Origin: Emydura subglobosa
Lineage: Eukaryota > Chordata > Testudines > Chelidae
Assembly: GCA_007922225.1 (NCBI GenBank)
Contig: ML679963.1
Span: 895,358 to 959,357 of the forward strand
Length of the DNA: 64,000 nucleotides
Reading direction: 5' to 3'
Both the position numbers and the translations under genes were made by a program. Numbering within the stretch: position 1 is the first letter of the stretch; each line of letters begins with the position of its first letter. The notes below the pieces were generated by a model that saw nothing but the letters and a program-made list of their open reading frames with translations, was not told the DNA's origin and searched no databases. Shown piece by piece: positions 53,001-64,000 of the stretch.

Positions 53001-56000
53001 ACAGGACACGGACTTGGCAGTGCCAGACTGACACAGGCGAGCCACGGGGAGCACAGACTGAGGCGCTCTCCAAATTCGCCCAGGAGTTAGTCTTTGTTCC
53101 CAGCGTGGCACTGCCCAGAGCACCTATGTCACTGTGTGACCCACCAGTGACTGGAGCACTGACCAGCCATGTACCCATGTGCATCACACCCTCTGGGCTG
53201 TGTTAGGAGATGCCCAACTCCACATGCTGTGGTTATCAGATGGGATAATACCAGTCTGGCTCTCCAGAAGCTTGGCTTCATTGGGGCCTGCCCCTGTTGT
53301 GGTCCAAGGCTGCCTTATAATCCCATTGGTCCTGAGGCACTGTTCATTTTGAAACTGAACTGTATGCGTAAATTCCCAGCTCTCCACCCCAGGAGACAGC
53401 TGGCTAATACACAAGCTTCCTTAGTGTGCTTCCTGAACCCCAAGCAGCAAAGTCCTAATCAACTTTAAGAAGCAGAAGGTGTCAGCTGAAGCCCAGAGGC
53501 TTGAATCAGGGCACTCCTATTAGCCACAGGGAGAAGACAAACCAGCTTGGTGCAGACTGCTCTGGTGCCATTTTACATCCATTTCCCACCTACACTTCCT
53601 GCAGGCCGTGTTAATGATACAGGCACGTGTGAAATTCTCACCTGCTCTCTAGCAGCACCTCTCCCACAGACCCCCGCCTTTCACAGCGCTCAAGTAACAA
53701 CACGCAGGGGCTGAGGGCGATGTTCCCTATAACCATTTTGCCTCCTGTTTCCATGCTCATGACCACAGGGGATAATGGTAAGTGAGGTTGAAACGACGAC
53801 AAGGAGTCGGGTCCCAGGACAAAAACAAGATGCTGCAGCAGGTCATGCCTCTCAGAAATGGCGCTCCCTGCCCTGGCCGTCAGAGAGGATGGTGCGTTTT
53901 AATGGGTCGGAGGGTAACAATGGCAGCCAGCCCTACCCTCATGCCCATGTAGAAGGGGATGACGGTGACACGGATATTTTCAGTTGTTTCTCGGTGCACA
54001 TCAGACAGCTCCAACCAGGGATGATTCTTCTCCTGCCACGCACACAGCGTGTCCCTTGCGACAAATGGCGGCACTGCAGGGAATGGACAGAGATCACTAT
54101 AGGCAAGCTACTGAACTGCCACCTCTCAGACAGAGCAGCTTTAACATAGTTAGAAAGGTCAACCTAGGATGCTTCTGTTATAACAAAGCCCCTCTTGGCT
54201 CACTCACCACAGCCTGGTATTACACTGCAGACAAGACAGTGAGCTACAGGTGCTTGTCTTTCCTTATGAACATGCTTTATAGCACTTGGCTCTGTAGAGG
54301 CTTTCTCTAGGGCAAGGCACAAGGGGTGTGAAGTTACCTTTTGTCTGGTCGTACATAAGAAACCTCTCAAAGAGCTCATGCTGGATTGGCACCTGATCCG
54401 TGGAGCTGTAGGGGAGGATGTCTTCGTGGCTTACATAGTCTAGACCTGGAGAAGAAACCCAAATAAGCCATCAAATGCCATCAGCAAAGGGAGAGTCACA
54501 GGAGGCATCTTAGCTGGGAAATAAACAACACGAATAAGCAGTAAAGAAAGAGTGCCTGGCAGAGGAAATCTAAACTAGCACAATTACCTTCAACCTACAG
54601 CTACAGATGCTGGCAATAATTCCTGGCATCTTCTCCTACCACCTTCTCTAAAGCGGATACATACTTCTTCCTACATAAAGCCAGTTCTCTGCTTGAGACA
54701 CTACTAGTGGCCGTGGAAGGGATTATACTATCACACAAGGACTTCAGTAGAGAACAAGCAGAAGGGGAAACAGAGACCCAACAGCCTTAGAACTAAAGGA
54801 GCAGTGAGAAATGCAGGGTGTAGGAACTGAGTACATCTACTTCTAAGTAGGGAGAGTGGGCTTGGCGTCAACAGCTCAAATTATCTGAGCAACAGTCAAG
54901 GCTCTCGCACTCGCCTGGCCACTGACTCCAGTTGAACACACCTCTTCCATGTATCTATGTCAGACACCCTACTGTTCTCCAACAGGCCTATACACTACAG
55001 CTAGGACAGGGCATTGCATGGATAGATCTATGAAGTGCTGTTCCTAGACCACCCTAGCGACGATACTTCTCACATCCTTCTAGCCTGATCTTATGAAAAT
55101 TTGCACTCTCCATAAAGCTTAAGAGCTACTATTTACTCACCTGGTATGGCATAGAGGGCTCGACTGTCGTCATGATTTGCTAGGAACGTAACTGCTTCTG
55201 TCTGTGATCTCTGAGACTGAAAATAAGGGGGATTTAGCGCTTCAAATGGACAATGCAGTGGGCCAGTTTCCAGCCTGACTGCAGTTTTCTTCTTCTTCTC
55301 TCAAGGTTGTACGTTTATTTTATGTAACCAGGTCAGCTCAGAACAAACATTTCTCTCGTTTTAATGCCCTAGAGTAAATCACAATCTGAACAAACTGAAA
55401 AAAGGATTTTGTTGCTACCTATTGCTTTTACCTAACCTGTGTTATACAAACATCACAGAACCCATACTCCTGCACAGGGAAGAGGTTAACCTAGGCAGAA
55501 GAAATCTGACCTGCTCAGAAGAATAATGGTTAAACACTTCTGACCATCTTTCCCAGCAGAATGATGATCTGGTAAAACTGCATCAGTCACCCCCGTTCCA
55601 AATATTGCCACCACAGAAGCACAACAGTAACTGCACCCTCCCAGCCTTTCGTGACAGCTGCTGTCTGCATCTAAGGAATGAATAGAAGTGGGAGACCTTT
55701 GGGTACCAAGAACAAGGGTATCAGACACTTACTATATGTGGGCAATCCCGAGCATCTATTAGCACCTGATAGTAGGTATGAGTTTTGCCTTTGACTTCTT
55801 TGGATCCATGACCTGCTGCAGTTTCATTCCTAAAGAGAAAGACAAACTCTGAGTGCAAGAACTCCTTTCATTGGCCTGCACCCTACAAATATGATTAAAC
55901 CTGCCAGCAGCAAGTTGATAAGAGTGGGAGTGAGGTTTGTCACACATCAGGTTGCGTCTCTGATGTTATGGATAGGGTGCAAACAGTTGCTATCAGCAAT

Positions 56001-57864
56001 AAGTCCATTCTTAAAGGAAAGGGGGTTCTGAGTACACGTTGGGATCTCCAATCACCCTATTTCACACCACCCGCACATACAGCAATAATTGACGTGAGAT
56101 GCCAAAAACATCCATGCCAGTGGCATGATCGCCCCATTTACAGAGACTGAGAAGAGTCTCGCTATTCAATCAGGCTTCCTAGCTGGGTTAATGCTTTCAC
56201 TCCACCCTTATTTTCTATTTGTTCACTCCTCAGTCCTACCCCTGTCCCATAAGACTCACTGCTGGGTTCATCAGCTGCATGGAGTGGAAGTGAAAGACAA
56301 GGAGGCTCTGAACTGAGCCTAGCTAGCCAAGACTGGAGCCAATGCTAACCAATCCAAATCACTAGGAACCTATACAGCAAGCTGCATCTAAATCCACCTT
56401 GGAGAGCACAGGAGTCTCTTTTGTTAACGTGCAACTCCACCACCTCTTTGTTTTCTACAACACACACACCATTCCCTGAAACTTTCCTCCCCTCTTTTAC
56501 TTAGTCTAAATTAATACCAAAATAGTTTCTCTGAATATGAACAGATCTCCCCCAGATTTGTGCTCACACACAAGTCACTTGAGGCTTTGTCCCACTCTTT
56601 CCTAAAAATTTCAGTGGCCCAGATCAGGAAGAACAGAAAAAGGCTTAAATATAACAACAGCATGAGAGCAAACGAACAATGGGAATTCTTACTTTTCTGG
56701 GACCGGAGAAGCAACGTCCCGATCATACAGCCTGGCTTGCCAGGGAAACAGGACTATTCCTCGGTATCCAAACACACTGTGAAGAAACAACTGAAGGGAG
56801 GGTGGGGGGAAGAAATCATAAACTTCAGACTTGTGCAAACCACAGCCAAGAGATTAAAACTCATGGAAAAGAAAGGAAAGGGCTAGCAACCTCGCATTTC
56901 TAAAGAGGCAGCATTTTATTTTTACTATGCAAGGAGAATGAGCAAGATTTGGACAGAGCCTGGACGGATGGGGCAGGGGAGAAGAAAGAATCTAAGATAG
57001 GCTCCGTTTTATGGATCTGGTGACAGAGAGGACAGTGGTGACAAAGAAGGAGGGAGCGGGGAAGGCTTGGGAGGAGAGGTAAGGCATTCAACTTTGGCCA
57101 TAGTAAGTGTAAATCGACAACGAAATACGCAGGCGATGTCGGCGGCGACACAGGCAGCACCGTGGGCTCGGATGGAGTGAGACCAGTCAGGAAGGAAGGA
57201 CCAGATCTGAGCGTCTCCAGCAGAGGCAGGAGGTTCCAGCTGTCCCTGCACAGCCTCAGTGCCTCTCGCCTGGAAAATGAGCCGCCGAAATGACCCGGCG
57301 GCAGCAGCCATCTCACCGTGCAAGGCCTGCCCGCTTCGCTGCCGCCAGCCGCAGACAGGCCCGAGGCCAGGCGCCCCGAACCGGGCCCCAGCCTGGCCCC
57401 GCAGGCCCCCCGGCAGGCGGCGCGGCCCGGGGACACCTACCTGGCCCGTCTCGTATTTGCCGTGCTGCTTCGGCACCTCGAAGACGCCCACCGTCTCCAG
57501 CACTTTGCCTTCGGGCCGGTTTCTGGGGAAACAACCGCAAAGCGAGCTCGGGGGGGGCCGCTGCCAGCGCCTCAGGGGGCCGGGGGGGGGCGGGGCAGGG
57601 GGCTGGAGGCCCGGGGGGGCGGGGCAGGGGGCTGGAGGCCCGGGGGTAGGAGGCCGGGCAGCCCCGAAGCCCGGCGCTCGCCTCACCCGCCCCCCGGGCC
57701 CGGCCTCACCTGGACGAGAGGTGGCGGCGCGGGGGCAGCTGCCAGGCCCCGGGGCCCCCCGCGCACAGAGCCCGCAGGCCGCGGCTCGGGGCCTCCCTGA
57801 GCGGCAGGGCCCGGCACCTGCTCAGAGCCGCCGCCAGGGACCGCCGCGCCGCGCAGCCCGACAT
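50069..57864 (-). CDS. POLDIP2: POLDIP2 (PDIP38) polymerase delta-interacting protein 2
   Basis: Eleven exons 5' to 3': 57864-57710, 57522-57441, 56790-56693, 55829-55733, 55216-55141, 54445-54338, 54073-53937, 52939-52913, 52714-52589, 52172-52093, 50183-50069 (TAG). They total 1101 nt, 366 residues, against 368 in human. Residues 1-51 are Ala/Arg-rich, without acidic residues apart from one Glu, and end in RRHLSSR: a mitochondrial targeting peptide with its expected cleavage region. The YccV/HspQ-like domain follows (GKVLETVGVFEVPKQHGKYE, VFGYRGIVLFPWQARLYDRD). The ApaG/DUF525 fold forms the C-terminal part (NHPWLELSDVHRETTENIRV, ERHWRIFSLSGTLETVRGRG) and ends PPSGLHW. The family binds DNA polymerase delta and PrimPol, and in mitochondria the ClpXP system. 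Exon 8 is only 27 nt. It shares a promoter with TMEM199. Confidence 0.97.
50543..50831. mobile_element. Foldback hAT-like MITE in POLDIP2 intron 10
   Basis: The right end reads GTGTGGACAAGGCCC, a terminal motif of turtle non-autonomous elements; a decayed counterpart starts near 50543 (GGGCTAGTCTA). Inside, 50720-50769 and about 50776-50824 are near-perfect inverted arms (GTCCACACAAGCACTTATGCC versus GGCATAAGTGCTAGTGTGGAC, each here shortened: CACTTATGCCGGCAA and TTGCCAGCATAAGTG) around a T-run loop. No target duplication was found. Confidence 0.65.
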
Positions 57865-58440
57865 CCCGCCCGCCGGGCCCGAGCAGCGCGAGCGCGAGCG
57901 CGGACACGGACACGGACACCGCCACCGGCCCACAAGACAGCGCGCGGCGCGCGGCCGCCCTCAGCCCGTGAGGCAACGTCCGCCTTCCCAGCGCCCTTTG
58001 CGCGCGGCGCGGGCGAGGCCGCCGCTCTCTATGGCTCATCCGGGACCCGTCCCTTGGCACCGGGCCTGTGTCATGCTGATCACATGACCCCCGTCCTGCC
58101 CAAGATGGCGTCCTCCGTGCGAGCCGGGCCGCGGCTGGTGGGGGCCCTGGACAGCGGGCAGCTAGGGCGGCTTCCCCGCGAGCTGCGGGCGGAGCTGGAG
58201 GCGGCTTTGGGGGCAGAGGCTCCCGGGCGCGGCCCCCTCGTCCCCTTCAGCCTGCTCAGGAAGCTGCAGGCAGCCCTGCGCGAGGCAGGTGAGAGAGGCG
58301 CCGCCGCCGGCCGGGCGCCATGGCCTGAGGCTGACCGTCCCGCCGGCTCAGGGCTGTCTCTGGGCTTGGTCGTGAACGCCCCTGGCGGAGCTTCCAGCCA
58401 GGCCCGGCGCGGGGAGGGTCCACAAGGGGGACATTTGCTG
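57240..58440. promoter_or_regulatory. Bidirectional POLDIP2/TMEM199 CpG-island promoter
   Basis: The POLDIP2 start codon (57864, minus) and the TMEM199 start codon (58105, plus) are 240 bp apart in one CpG island. An M-box/E-box TCACATGA lies at 58080-58087, 18 bp upstream of the TMEM199 start codon; such sites can bind MITF/TFE factors. The TMEM199 start is in AAGATGGCG, a YY1-like context. The divergent layout is also known in human. No TATA box is seen. Confidence 0.8.
57581..57645. repeat. GC-rich tandem duplication in POLDIP2 intron 1
   Basis: Two copies, about 30 bp each, share GGGGCAGGGG and GCTGGAGGCCCGGGGG with one G of length difference. The copies lie in intron 1 inside the CpG island. 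Such runs are prone to sequencing and assembly error. Confidence 0.75.
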
Positions 58441-61400
58441 CCCCCGCCCCCAGCTATCTTCAAGGGGCCCCAAATTATTGTCAGAAAGGCCAAAACACGT
58501 ACAAAGTCATGCACTGTGCGCCGTGGAACAGCAGCTGACTGGCCCGGCTTCGCCCGTCACGTAAATGATAAAGCCACACAGAAGACAGCAGCCAAATTTT
58601 GCTTCTGCAAACTCTTACAATCTAAGATTGTCCAGGGGTTTAACTAGCCCCTGGACTCCTGGAAGGTTATTTGGTTTTTAAGTAACAGCCGGGGCCACCA
58701 AAATACCTACTCCCCCCTCCAATAATGGGACCCTAGAACTGACCCTCGCTTCTGTCTCCTGTGAGTGCCACAGCCTTGATTCACCTCTGCTGAAATCCTT
58801 CTCCTGGTTCCTGTCTGTTATCCCCTGCTTCTCTGTGGTCTCCCCAAGTCCCTGCTCTTCCGCAAAATGCTGTTGCTCCATTTCTCACGTACAGAGAAAC
58901 ATGACCACATTCATTACACGATCTTCAGACTGCTCGCTGTTACTTCAGACTCCAGTTCCAAATTATCTTCCATTCTTGTCTAGAAGAATCTCCATGGATT
59001 TGAGTCATCTGCCCTAATGAATCTTGTCTTTCCCTTCTCCACCCTTCCCATGTCTAGAACCATCAACTTTTGCCCCTTCCAACAGCATGGCCGGTGTTGG
59101 TACAAGAGCTGACTTCTCTCCAACGCCTGCCATCCACAGCACCTTTTTTATATCACAGCCACCTCATTATGTCTATACCTCTTCCATGTTTCTTACCCTA
59201 ATGGAGGAAAGATGGGCTCATAGTTGCACAGGATTTATTTGCATGAATTGGGCTTTTTCCATGGCTCTGCCATTTTGGGCAAATCACGTAACCTCTACCC
59301 CTTAGTTTCCTCATCTGTGAAATGAGGCTAATACTTACTGACTTCATGTGGCATGATGTGGCCTAAGTTATAGTTTTTCTGGTTATAAAAACTAAACTAA
59401 AGTTATAGCTTTTAGAATTAATACCTTCATTGCTCACCCTGATCTCAAATCTAATTTGAAATCCAGTTATAATACTAGTTGCACTTCATTCATCCTGGAC
59501 CTGTGAAACTAGCCTGACTCGTTTCACTCCTGTACTAGGCGACTGCTGTTTTACTTGGAATATTCAGGATTTTTATATTGTTCTCAGTGACAGTCTGTTT
59601 AACTTAACGAAAACAGTTTTGTTTAAAATAGTTTTTACTTTGTTTTAAACTCTGTCTCGCACACCCTGCCTCATGTCTTGAAGACATTTCCATGTTGCAT
59701 CCTTGATGTTACCAGTAAGAGATCCAGAGAATGACCTGGCCATTACATTTCACTGCTCTGCCTGCTTTTCCCAACTGAAAGGATTTAGAGGAACTCTTTG
59801 TCTTGTAGGTTCTCCTGTGTATCTCCATGAGCTACTGGAAGGCAGCGAGATCTATCTCCCTGAAGTGGAAAAACCTCCCAGGGTACGTAACAAGCATGGA
59901 ATAAATGCTAGCTACCACTGTAGCTGGTACACTGTCTCCATCTCTTTGGTAGGAAGGCTAAGGCTAGATGTTTTCCATGTGCCAAGAAATGTACAAAAGT
60001 ACAGAATCAATTCATGGCACCTCCGCTCTCATTGCAGTTTCTCTTGTTAATTTTTTTCAGAACCCAGAACTGGTGGCCCGTCTGGAGAAGATAAAGACTA
60101 AGCTAGCCGATGAAGAATACAAGCGGATAACAAGAAACATTAACTGCCAGGTATGAAGAAAGGCAGTGAAGATACCAGATAAGAATAAACCTGGCCAGTC
60201 TGTTCCCCACCAATTATACAAGTTTACCAGACCCTGTGAAATCACCATCAATATTAAAGTAACAAGTGACTCAGCACAGCTATTTGGTGACAATGGCCGG
60301 AGATGAATGTGGGTCCTAGGCTCTTTGGTCTGGTAGCTCAGAGGCAAAAGTAACTCAGTTCTCTGAGGAGAGCATCTCAGATTGCTTTCCCTACTGGCCT
60401 ATCCAAGAGTATCATTGGGCTGCAGAGTCCATCAACTAGAGTGAGGATTGCTGCAGTATGAGGCCTTTGAAGGGAGAAATAGAGAAGTGCTGGAAGACTC
60501 TCCCTCTCATAGAAACAGGGCTGCCAAATCTATATTGTAAACAAGGGAACCTGGGACATCAGTGTGGTACCCACACAAGCTTGTTGATCAACTATAGTGT
60601 TAGTCTCACTGGGGTAGCAATGCAGCGTGTTCTGTCGTGATTGTCTCCAGTGTGGAATAAGGTGTTTTTTTAAACTTTGTTCTTCTTGTCTTAGGAACTG
60701 AACCGGTATGGGACTCTGGCTGACTTGGGAAGGCAAGGTGAGTTGTATCAACACAAGGGGAAACCAGGCAGTGTATGCCCAGCAGGCAAAAAACCAGTTG
60801 TGAGAATTAACTAAATTGTCATCTGCTCATCCTCAAAGACTGAGGGCAGCCCCACCCGCTCTGAATAGCAGGATGTGCTTCACTAGATGGGTTTTAATTT
60901 AAAAAGAAGGTCCCTATTTACCCTAACCATTAAATAACTACCGGTGAAAATTATATGGCACATCAGAGTTTGAAGGACTTTGAAAAGCTCAGGGGTTGGC
61001 AGTTTGGATCAGAAGAGGAGACTATGGTGCCTAAAGAAGAGATGTTGGCCAGCTTTGACAGCTTTCTGTTGCCAGTTTGCTTCTCTGGCTGATTCTATTC
61101 CCCTCTGCAGTTTGAGGGCCCAGCAGTGCAGGCAAAGGGTTAATTTGTTAATGTTTTAAATCGAAATTGCTTCTTCAAAAGAGAGGAGGAGTTTCTTCAG
61201 ACTTCCCGGCGTGTTTATTCTTGAGTGTTTCTCTGTCGAACAGTAGGGAAGGCACTGGCAGATTCATGTAGCGATACTATAGCTTACTTCAAACCCTCTC
61301 ACGTTGCTGCTTATGGCAAACAGGTTTTATCTGCAAACGCTGACATTTCTTCTCCCTCCTCTCCAACCCCTCGCCTCCAGTTAGGTCCATGAAAGCCATG

Positions 61401-61780
61401 GTCATCACCATACTCAACTTCATTGTCACAGTGGCGGCCGCATTTGCCTGCACGTACTTGGGCAGCCAGTACATCTTCACAGAAATGGCAGCGGTGAGTG
61501 TGAGCAGAGAGCTTGGACTTTACAGTTTCCATGTTTGTTTTCTCCTTCCTGAACCTTCTTTGGAGTGTTCAGAGCACACTGGAAGGAATGGGCAGGAATG
61601 CCATTTCCCCTGAGAATGGAAAGCCGATGGGAATGCTCCAGCAGCATCACTTAAAGCTCATTTATTTCTTCTTGTCACCCCCAGCGTGTGCTGTTGGCTG
61701 TGATCGTGGCCTCAGTGGTGGGCTTGGCTGAACTGTATGTGATGGTGCGGACCATGGAAGGGGAGCTCGGAGGACTGTAG
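58105..61780 (+). CDS. TMEM199: TMEM199, Vma12-like V-ATPase assembly factor
   Basis: Six exons: 58105-58288, 59809-59882, 60061-60150, 60695-60737, 61381-61493, 61685-61780 (TAG). They total 600 nt, 199 residues, against 208 in human; the difference lies in the variable exon 1. TMEM199 is the vertebrate counterpart of yeast Vma12, an ER/ER-Golgi membrane protein needed to assemble the V-ATPase proton pump; defects disturb Golgi glycosylation. The conserved cytosolic part has [20 protein letters not shown] and [20 protein letters not shown]. Two membrane segments follow at about residues 137-160 ([20 protein letters not shown]) and 170-190 ([20 protein letters not shown]). The end is MEGELGGL. 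The open frame continues upstream of the chosen ATG only because the island lacks stops; the chosen start has the expected MASS sequence. Confidence 0.97.
58289..59808 (+). other. TMEM199: TMEM199 intron 1
   Basis: It contains a MIR-like copy at 59215-59340. The first 150 bp belong to the CpG island. I see nothing else in the rest. Confidence 0.7.
59215..59340 (+). repeat. MIR-like SINE core
   Basis: TTGGGCAAATCACGTAACCT followed by TAGTTTCCTCATCTGTGAAA and ATGAGGCTAATACTTACTGA closely follows the MIR consensus core in plus orientation. Confidence 0.8.
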
Positions 61781-62077
61781 TCAGGGTACTTTCACTTAGA
61801 CTGTGATCCTTATGCTGGAGGTCTTTTCCTCACCTGTGGGTTATTAGTTTGGCCACAGGTATGTTTGACTTTGGTCCATCGGGTCCCTCACCCCATGTCA
61901 CTTACCTGCCTGCCATGTTTGAAAGGAATCCCCAGATGCACTGAACGGAGACCTCACGGCACAGAACAGAAGAGTCAGCAGCGATCCGAGGCTTCGCAAA
62001 CATGAACGGCACGGGGAGGAGTGGGGAGCTTAATGCTGCCTCATCTTCTAGCTCAGAAGCTGCTGCCCCTTGTTAGA

Positions 62078-62083
62078 AATAAA
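62078..62083 (+). terminator. TMEM199: TMEM199 poly(A) signal (AATAAA)
   Basis: A canonical AATAAA lies about 300 bp past the stop codon, followed by a TG-rich stretch (CTGTTCTGTGCG) that could serve as the downstream element. Confidence 0.75.
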
Positions 62084-62099
62084 TCTGTTCTGTGCGCAT

Positions 62100-62530
62100 T
62101 AGAACGATCTCACTTCTGCCTCAAGGCAGATTTCTACGGAGGAGACGCTGTGCGTGAAATGCCTGCCCCGCGTAGCTGAGCAGCCTGGGTGTCTCTGTCC
62201 TCTTTATCCCAAACGCTGCTCCAGCCGCGTCTGCAGCAGCCATTGCGCTTGGTTTCTTTAATGCTCTTTGCACTCCTGCGTGGTGCTCTAGCGGGCTGTT
62301 GTAGGCTAGAGCAGCATTTGGGCAGGGGATGAGCACTGCGTGTGCTCCTGGCTGTGTGTGTTCTCCCCTGTGCAGACAGCTGCTCCCCAGAAGAACGAGG
62401 ACACCTCATCCCAAACTGTTCCTCCCATACTGGGAAACTTCACTCCAGAGGTGTTGCAGCCAATACCGGGAATTCTTTATTGGGCCTCATCTTAACACAA
62501 AGAGAGACTGATCACAGCACTACAAATTAA
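62100..62530. other. TMEM199 downstream flank
   Basis: Between the TMEM199 poly(A) region and the CR1 copy I see no gene or repeat that I can support. Confidence 0.6.
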
Positions 62531-62539
62531 TGCTAGCTT

Positions 62540-64000
62540 AGGTACAAGTGATGGTGATTTTTATCAGGCGCAGTCAGAAGGCAGGCCAGCCCAAGAATAT
62601 AGATATGTTACTTTACTATGGCCAGTTTCACAAAACTGAAAACTATTGAGCCAGATCAGCTGGGAGGAACAATTTAAGCAGAAGAATGAAAGGGGTAATT
62701 GGGAAACATTTAAGAACACCTTACACGTTGCCCAAAAAGATGCAATCAAGGAAGAAGGCTGTATTGGTTAAAAAACTGACTTGGTTTAAAATATAACAAA
62801 TGGAAGAAGGGGGAGTGGATAGGGACAAGTCAGAAGTTAGGAATTGTAAAAAATGTATAAGGGAAGCAAATGGACAAGGAAAAATCTATGGCCGGCAGAA
62901 TTAAAAAGGAACAAAGCAATCCTGACAATGGTATTGGTCCATTAGTAAGTGGAAATGGTAGAATTATCAATAATAATGCAGAAAAGGAAGAAGTGTTCAG
63001 TAAATATTATATAGTTTCATCATATGGTGGTGATAAATCCATTCCACTGGTATCTCTGGAGGACGTTAAACAGAAGCTACCAACGTTAAGCATTTTTAAA
63101 CCAGCAGGTTCAGATAACTTGCAACCAAAGATTTTATCAGAGCTGGCTGAGAAGCTCATTGGACCATTAATGTTGATTTTCAATACATTGTGGAGCACTG
63201 GGGAAGTTCCAGAAGGCTGGAAGCTAGCTAATGTTGTGCCAATTTTAAAAAGGCTAAACAGAATGAGCCAGGTCATTATAGGCCTGTCAGCCAGACTGAC
63301 ACCAGGTAAGATAATGGAGTGGGTGATACAGGACTTGATTAATCGAGAACAAAAAGAATTAATGTAATTAATGCAGATCATCATGGTTTTATGAAAAATA
63401 GATGCTGTCTAACTAATAATCTCATAAAAAATGTCTGTATGATAAAGGTAATACTGTACCTGGACTGTCAGAAAACCTTTGACAAGGTCCCTCACCAAAG
63501 GCTTTTAAGCCAACTAAGCTGTCATGGGATCAGAGGGAAGATCCTGTCATGGATCAGTGACTGGTTACAAAATAGGAAACAAAGGGTAGGAACAAACTGT
63601 CAGTTCTACAATTTACCTCTTACAATGGAAAGAGGCAAATAGTGGAGTCCTCCAAGAATCTATACTGGGACCTGTGCTTGTCAGCATATTCATAAATGAG
63701 CTAGAAAACAGGGTGGACAGTGAGGTGGAAACATTTGCAGATGAAACTAAATTACTCTAGATAGTTAAGTCCAAAGCAGACCGTGAAGAGTTACACAGAG
63801 ATCTTACAAAACTGGGTGACTGGGCAACAAAATGGCAGATGAAATTCAATCTTGATAAATGCAAAGTAATGCATATTGGAAAAACTAATCCCAACTATGC
63901 ATACAAAATGATGGAGTCTAAATTAGCTGTTACCACTCAAGAAGGATCTTGGAGTCATTGTGGATAGTTCTCTGAAAATGTGCTCAATGTGCAGCAGTGG
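62540..64000 (+). mobile_element. CR1 LINE ORF2 fragment, runs off the right edge
   Basis: Plus-strand pieces include LEDVKQKLPTLSIFKPAGSD, LSELAEKLIGPLMLIFNTLW and EVPEGWKLANVVPILK, the N-terminal half of a non-LTR reverse transcriptase. FDKVPHQRLLSQLSCHGIRG and KWQMKFNLDKCKVMHIGKTN follow in other frames. The YADD-type palm motif reads FADE here, so a catalytic Asp is altered. Frameshifts and a stop (ETKLL then TAG near 63760) show it is dead. It is the same family as the copy at 37.6 kb, with the 5' part truncated. Confidence 0.85.

Noticed and set aside
57259..58647. 462-codon plus-strand open frame over the POLDIP2/TMEM199 promoter
   Set aside because: GC-rich sequence lacks stops. Only the part from 58105 to 58288 is TMEM199 exon 1; the upstream part overlaps POLDIP2 exons 1-2 antisense and has no protein-like pattern.

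Overview
This is vertebrate nuclear DNA, most likely from a turtle. Spliced genes have GT-AG introns, and there are three CpG-island promoters. The interspersed repeats are CR1-type LINEs, MIR-like SINEs and hAT-type DNA elements of a kind typical of turtles. The species call rests on remembered repeat text, not a database search.

Four protein-coding genes could be rebuilt exon by exon; every junction was checked for reading frame. SMG6 (minus) fills the left half: nine exons from the start codon at 36262 down to an exon ending at 1844, with the rest of the gene off the left edge. TSR1 (minus, 47046 to 39172) is complete: 15 exons, 810 residues. POLDIP2 (minus, 57864 to 50069) is complete: 11 exons, 366 residues. 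TMEM199 (plus, 58105 to 61780) is complete: 6 exons, 199 residues. POLDIP2 and TMEM199 are head to head with 240 bp between start codons.

Layout: 1-36 kb is SMG6 with long repeat-bearing introns, including a dated stack of nested insertions at 24.7-27.5 kb. The SMG6 CpG island is at about 35.6-36.6 kb. A repeat-filled gap (36.7-39.0 kb) follows, with no sign of SRR, which lies here in human. TSR1 occupies 39-47 kb, and two of its introns carry SNORD91-like guide sequences. A repeat-poor stretch at 47.4-49.7 kb may be a long POLDIP2 3' UTR. POLDIP2, the shared promoter and TMEM199 fill 50-62 kb, and a broken CR1 runs off the right edge from about 62.5 kb.

The genes do not form one pathway. 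SMG6 cuts mRNAs in nonsense-mediated decay, TSR1 matures 40S ribosomal subunits, POLDIP2 is a mitochondrial/nuclear adaptor, and TMEM199 helps assemble the V-ATPase. I found no new gene system. The points most worth checking are the SNORD91-like pair, the missing SRR with the TSR1-POLDIP2 junction, the hAT insertions with preserved 8-bp target duplications, and the M-box beside the TMEM199 start codon.
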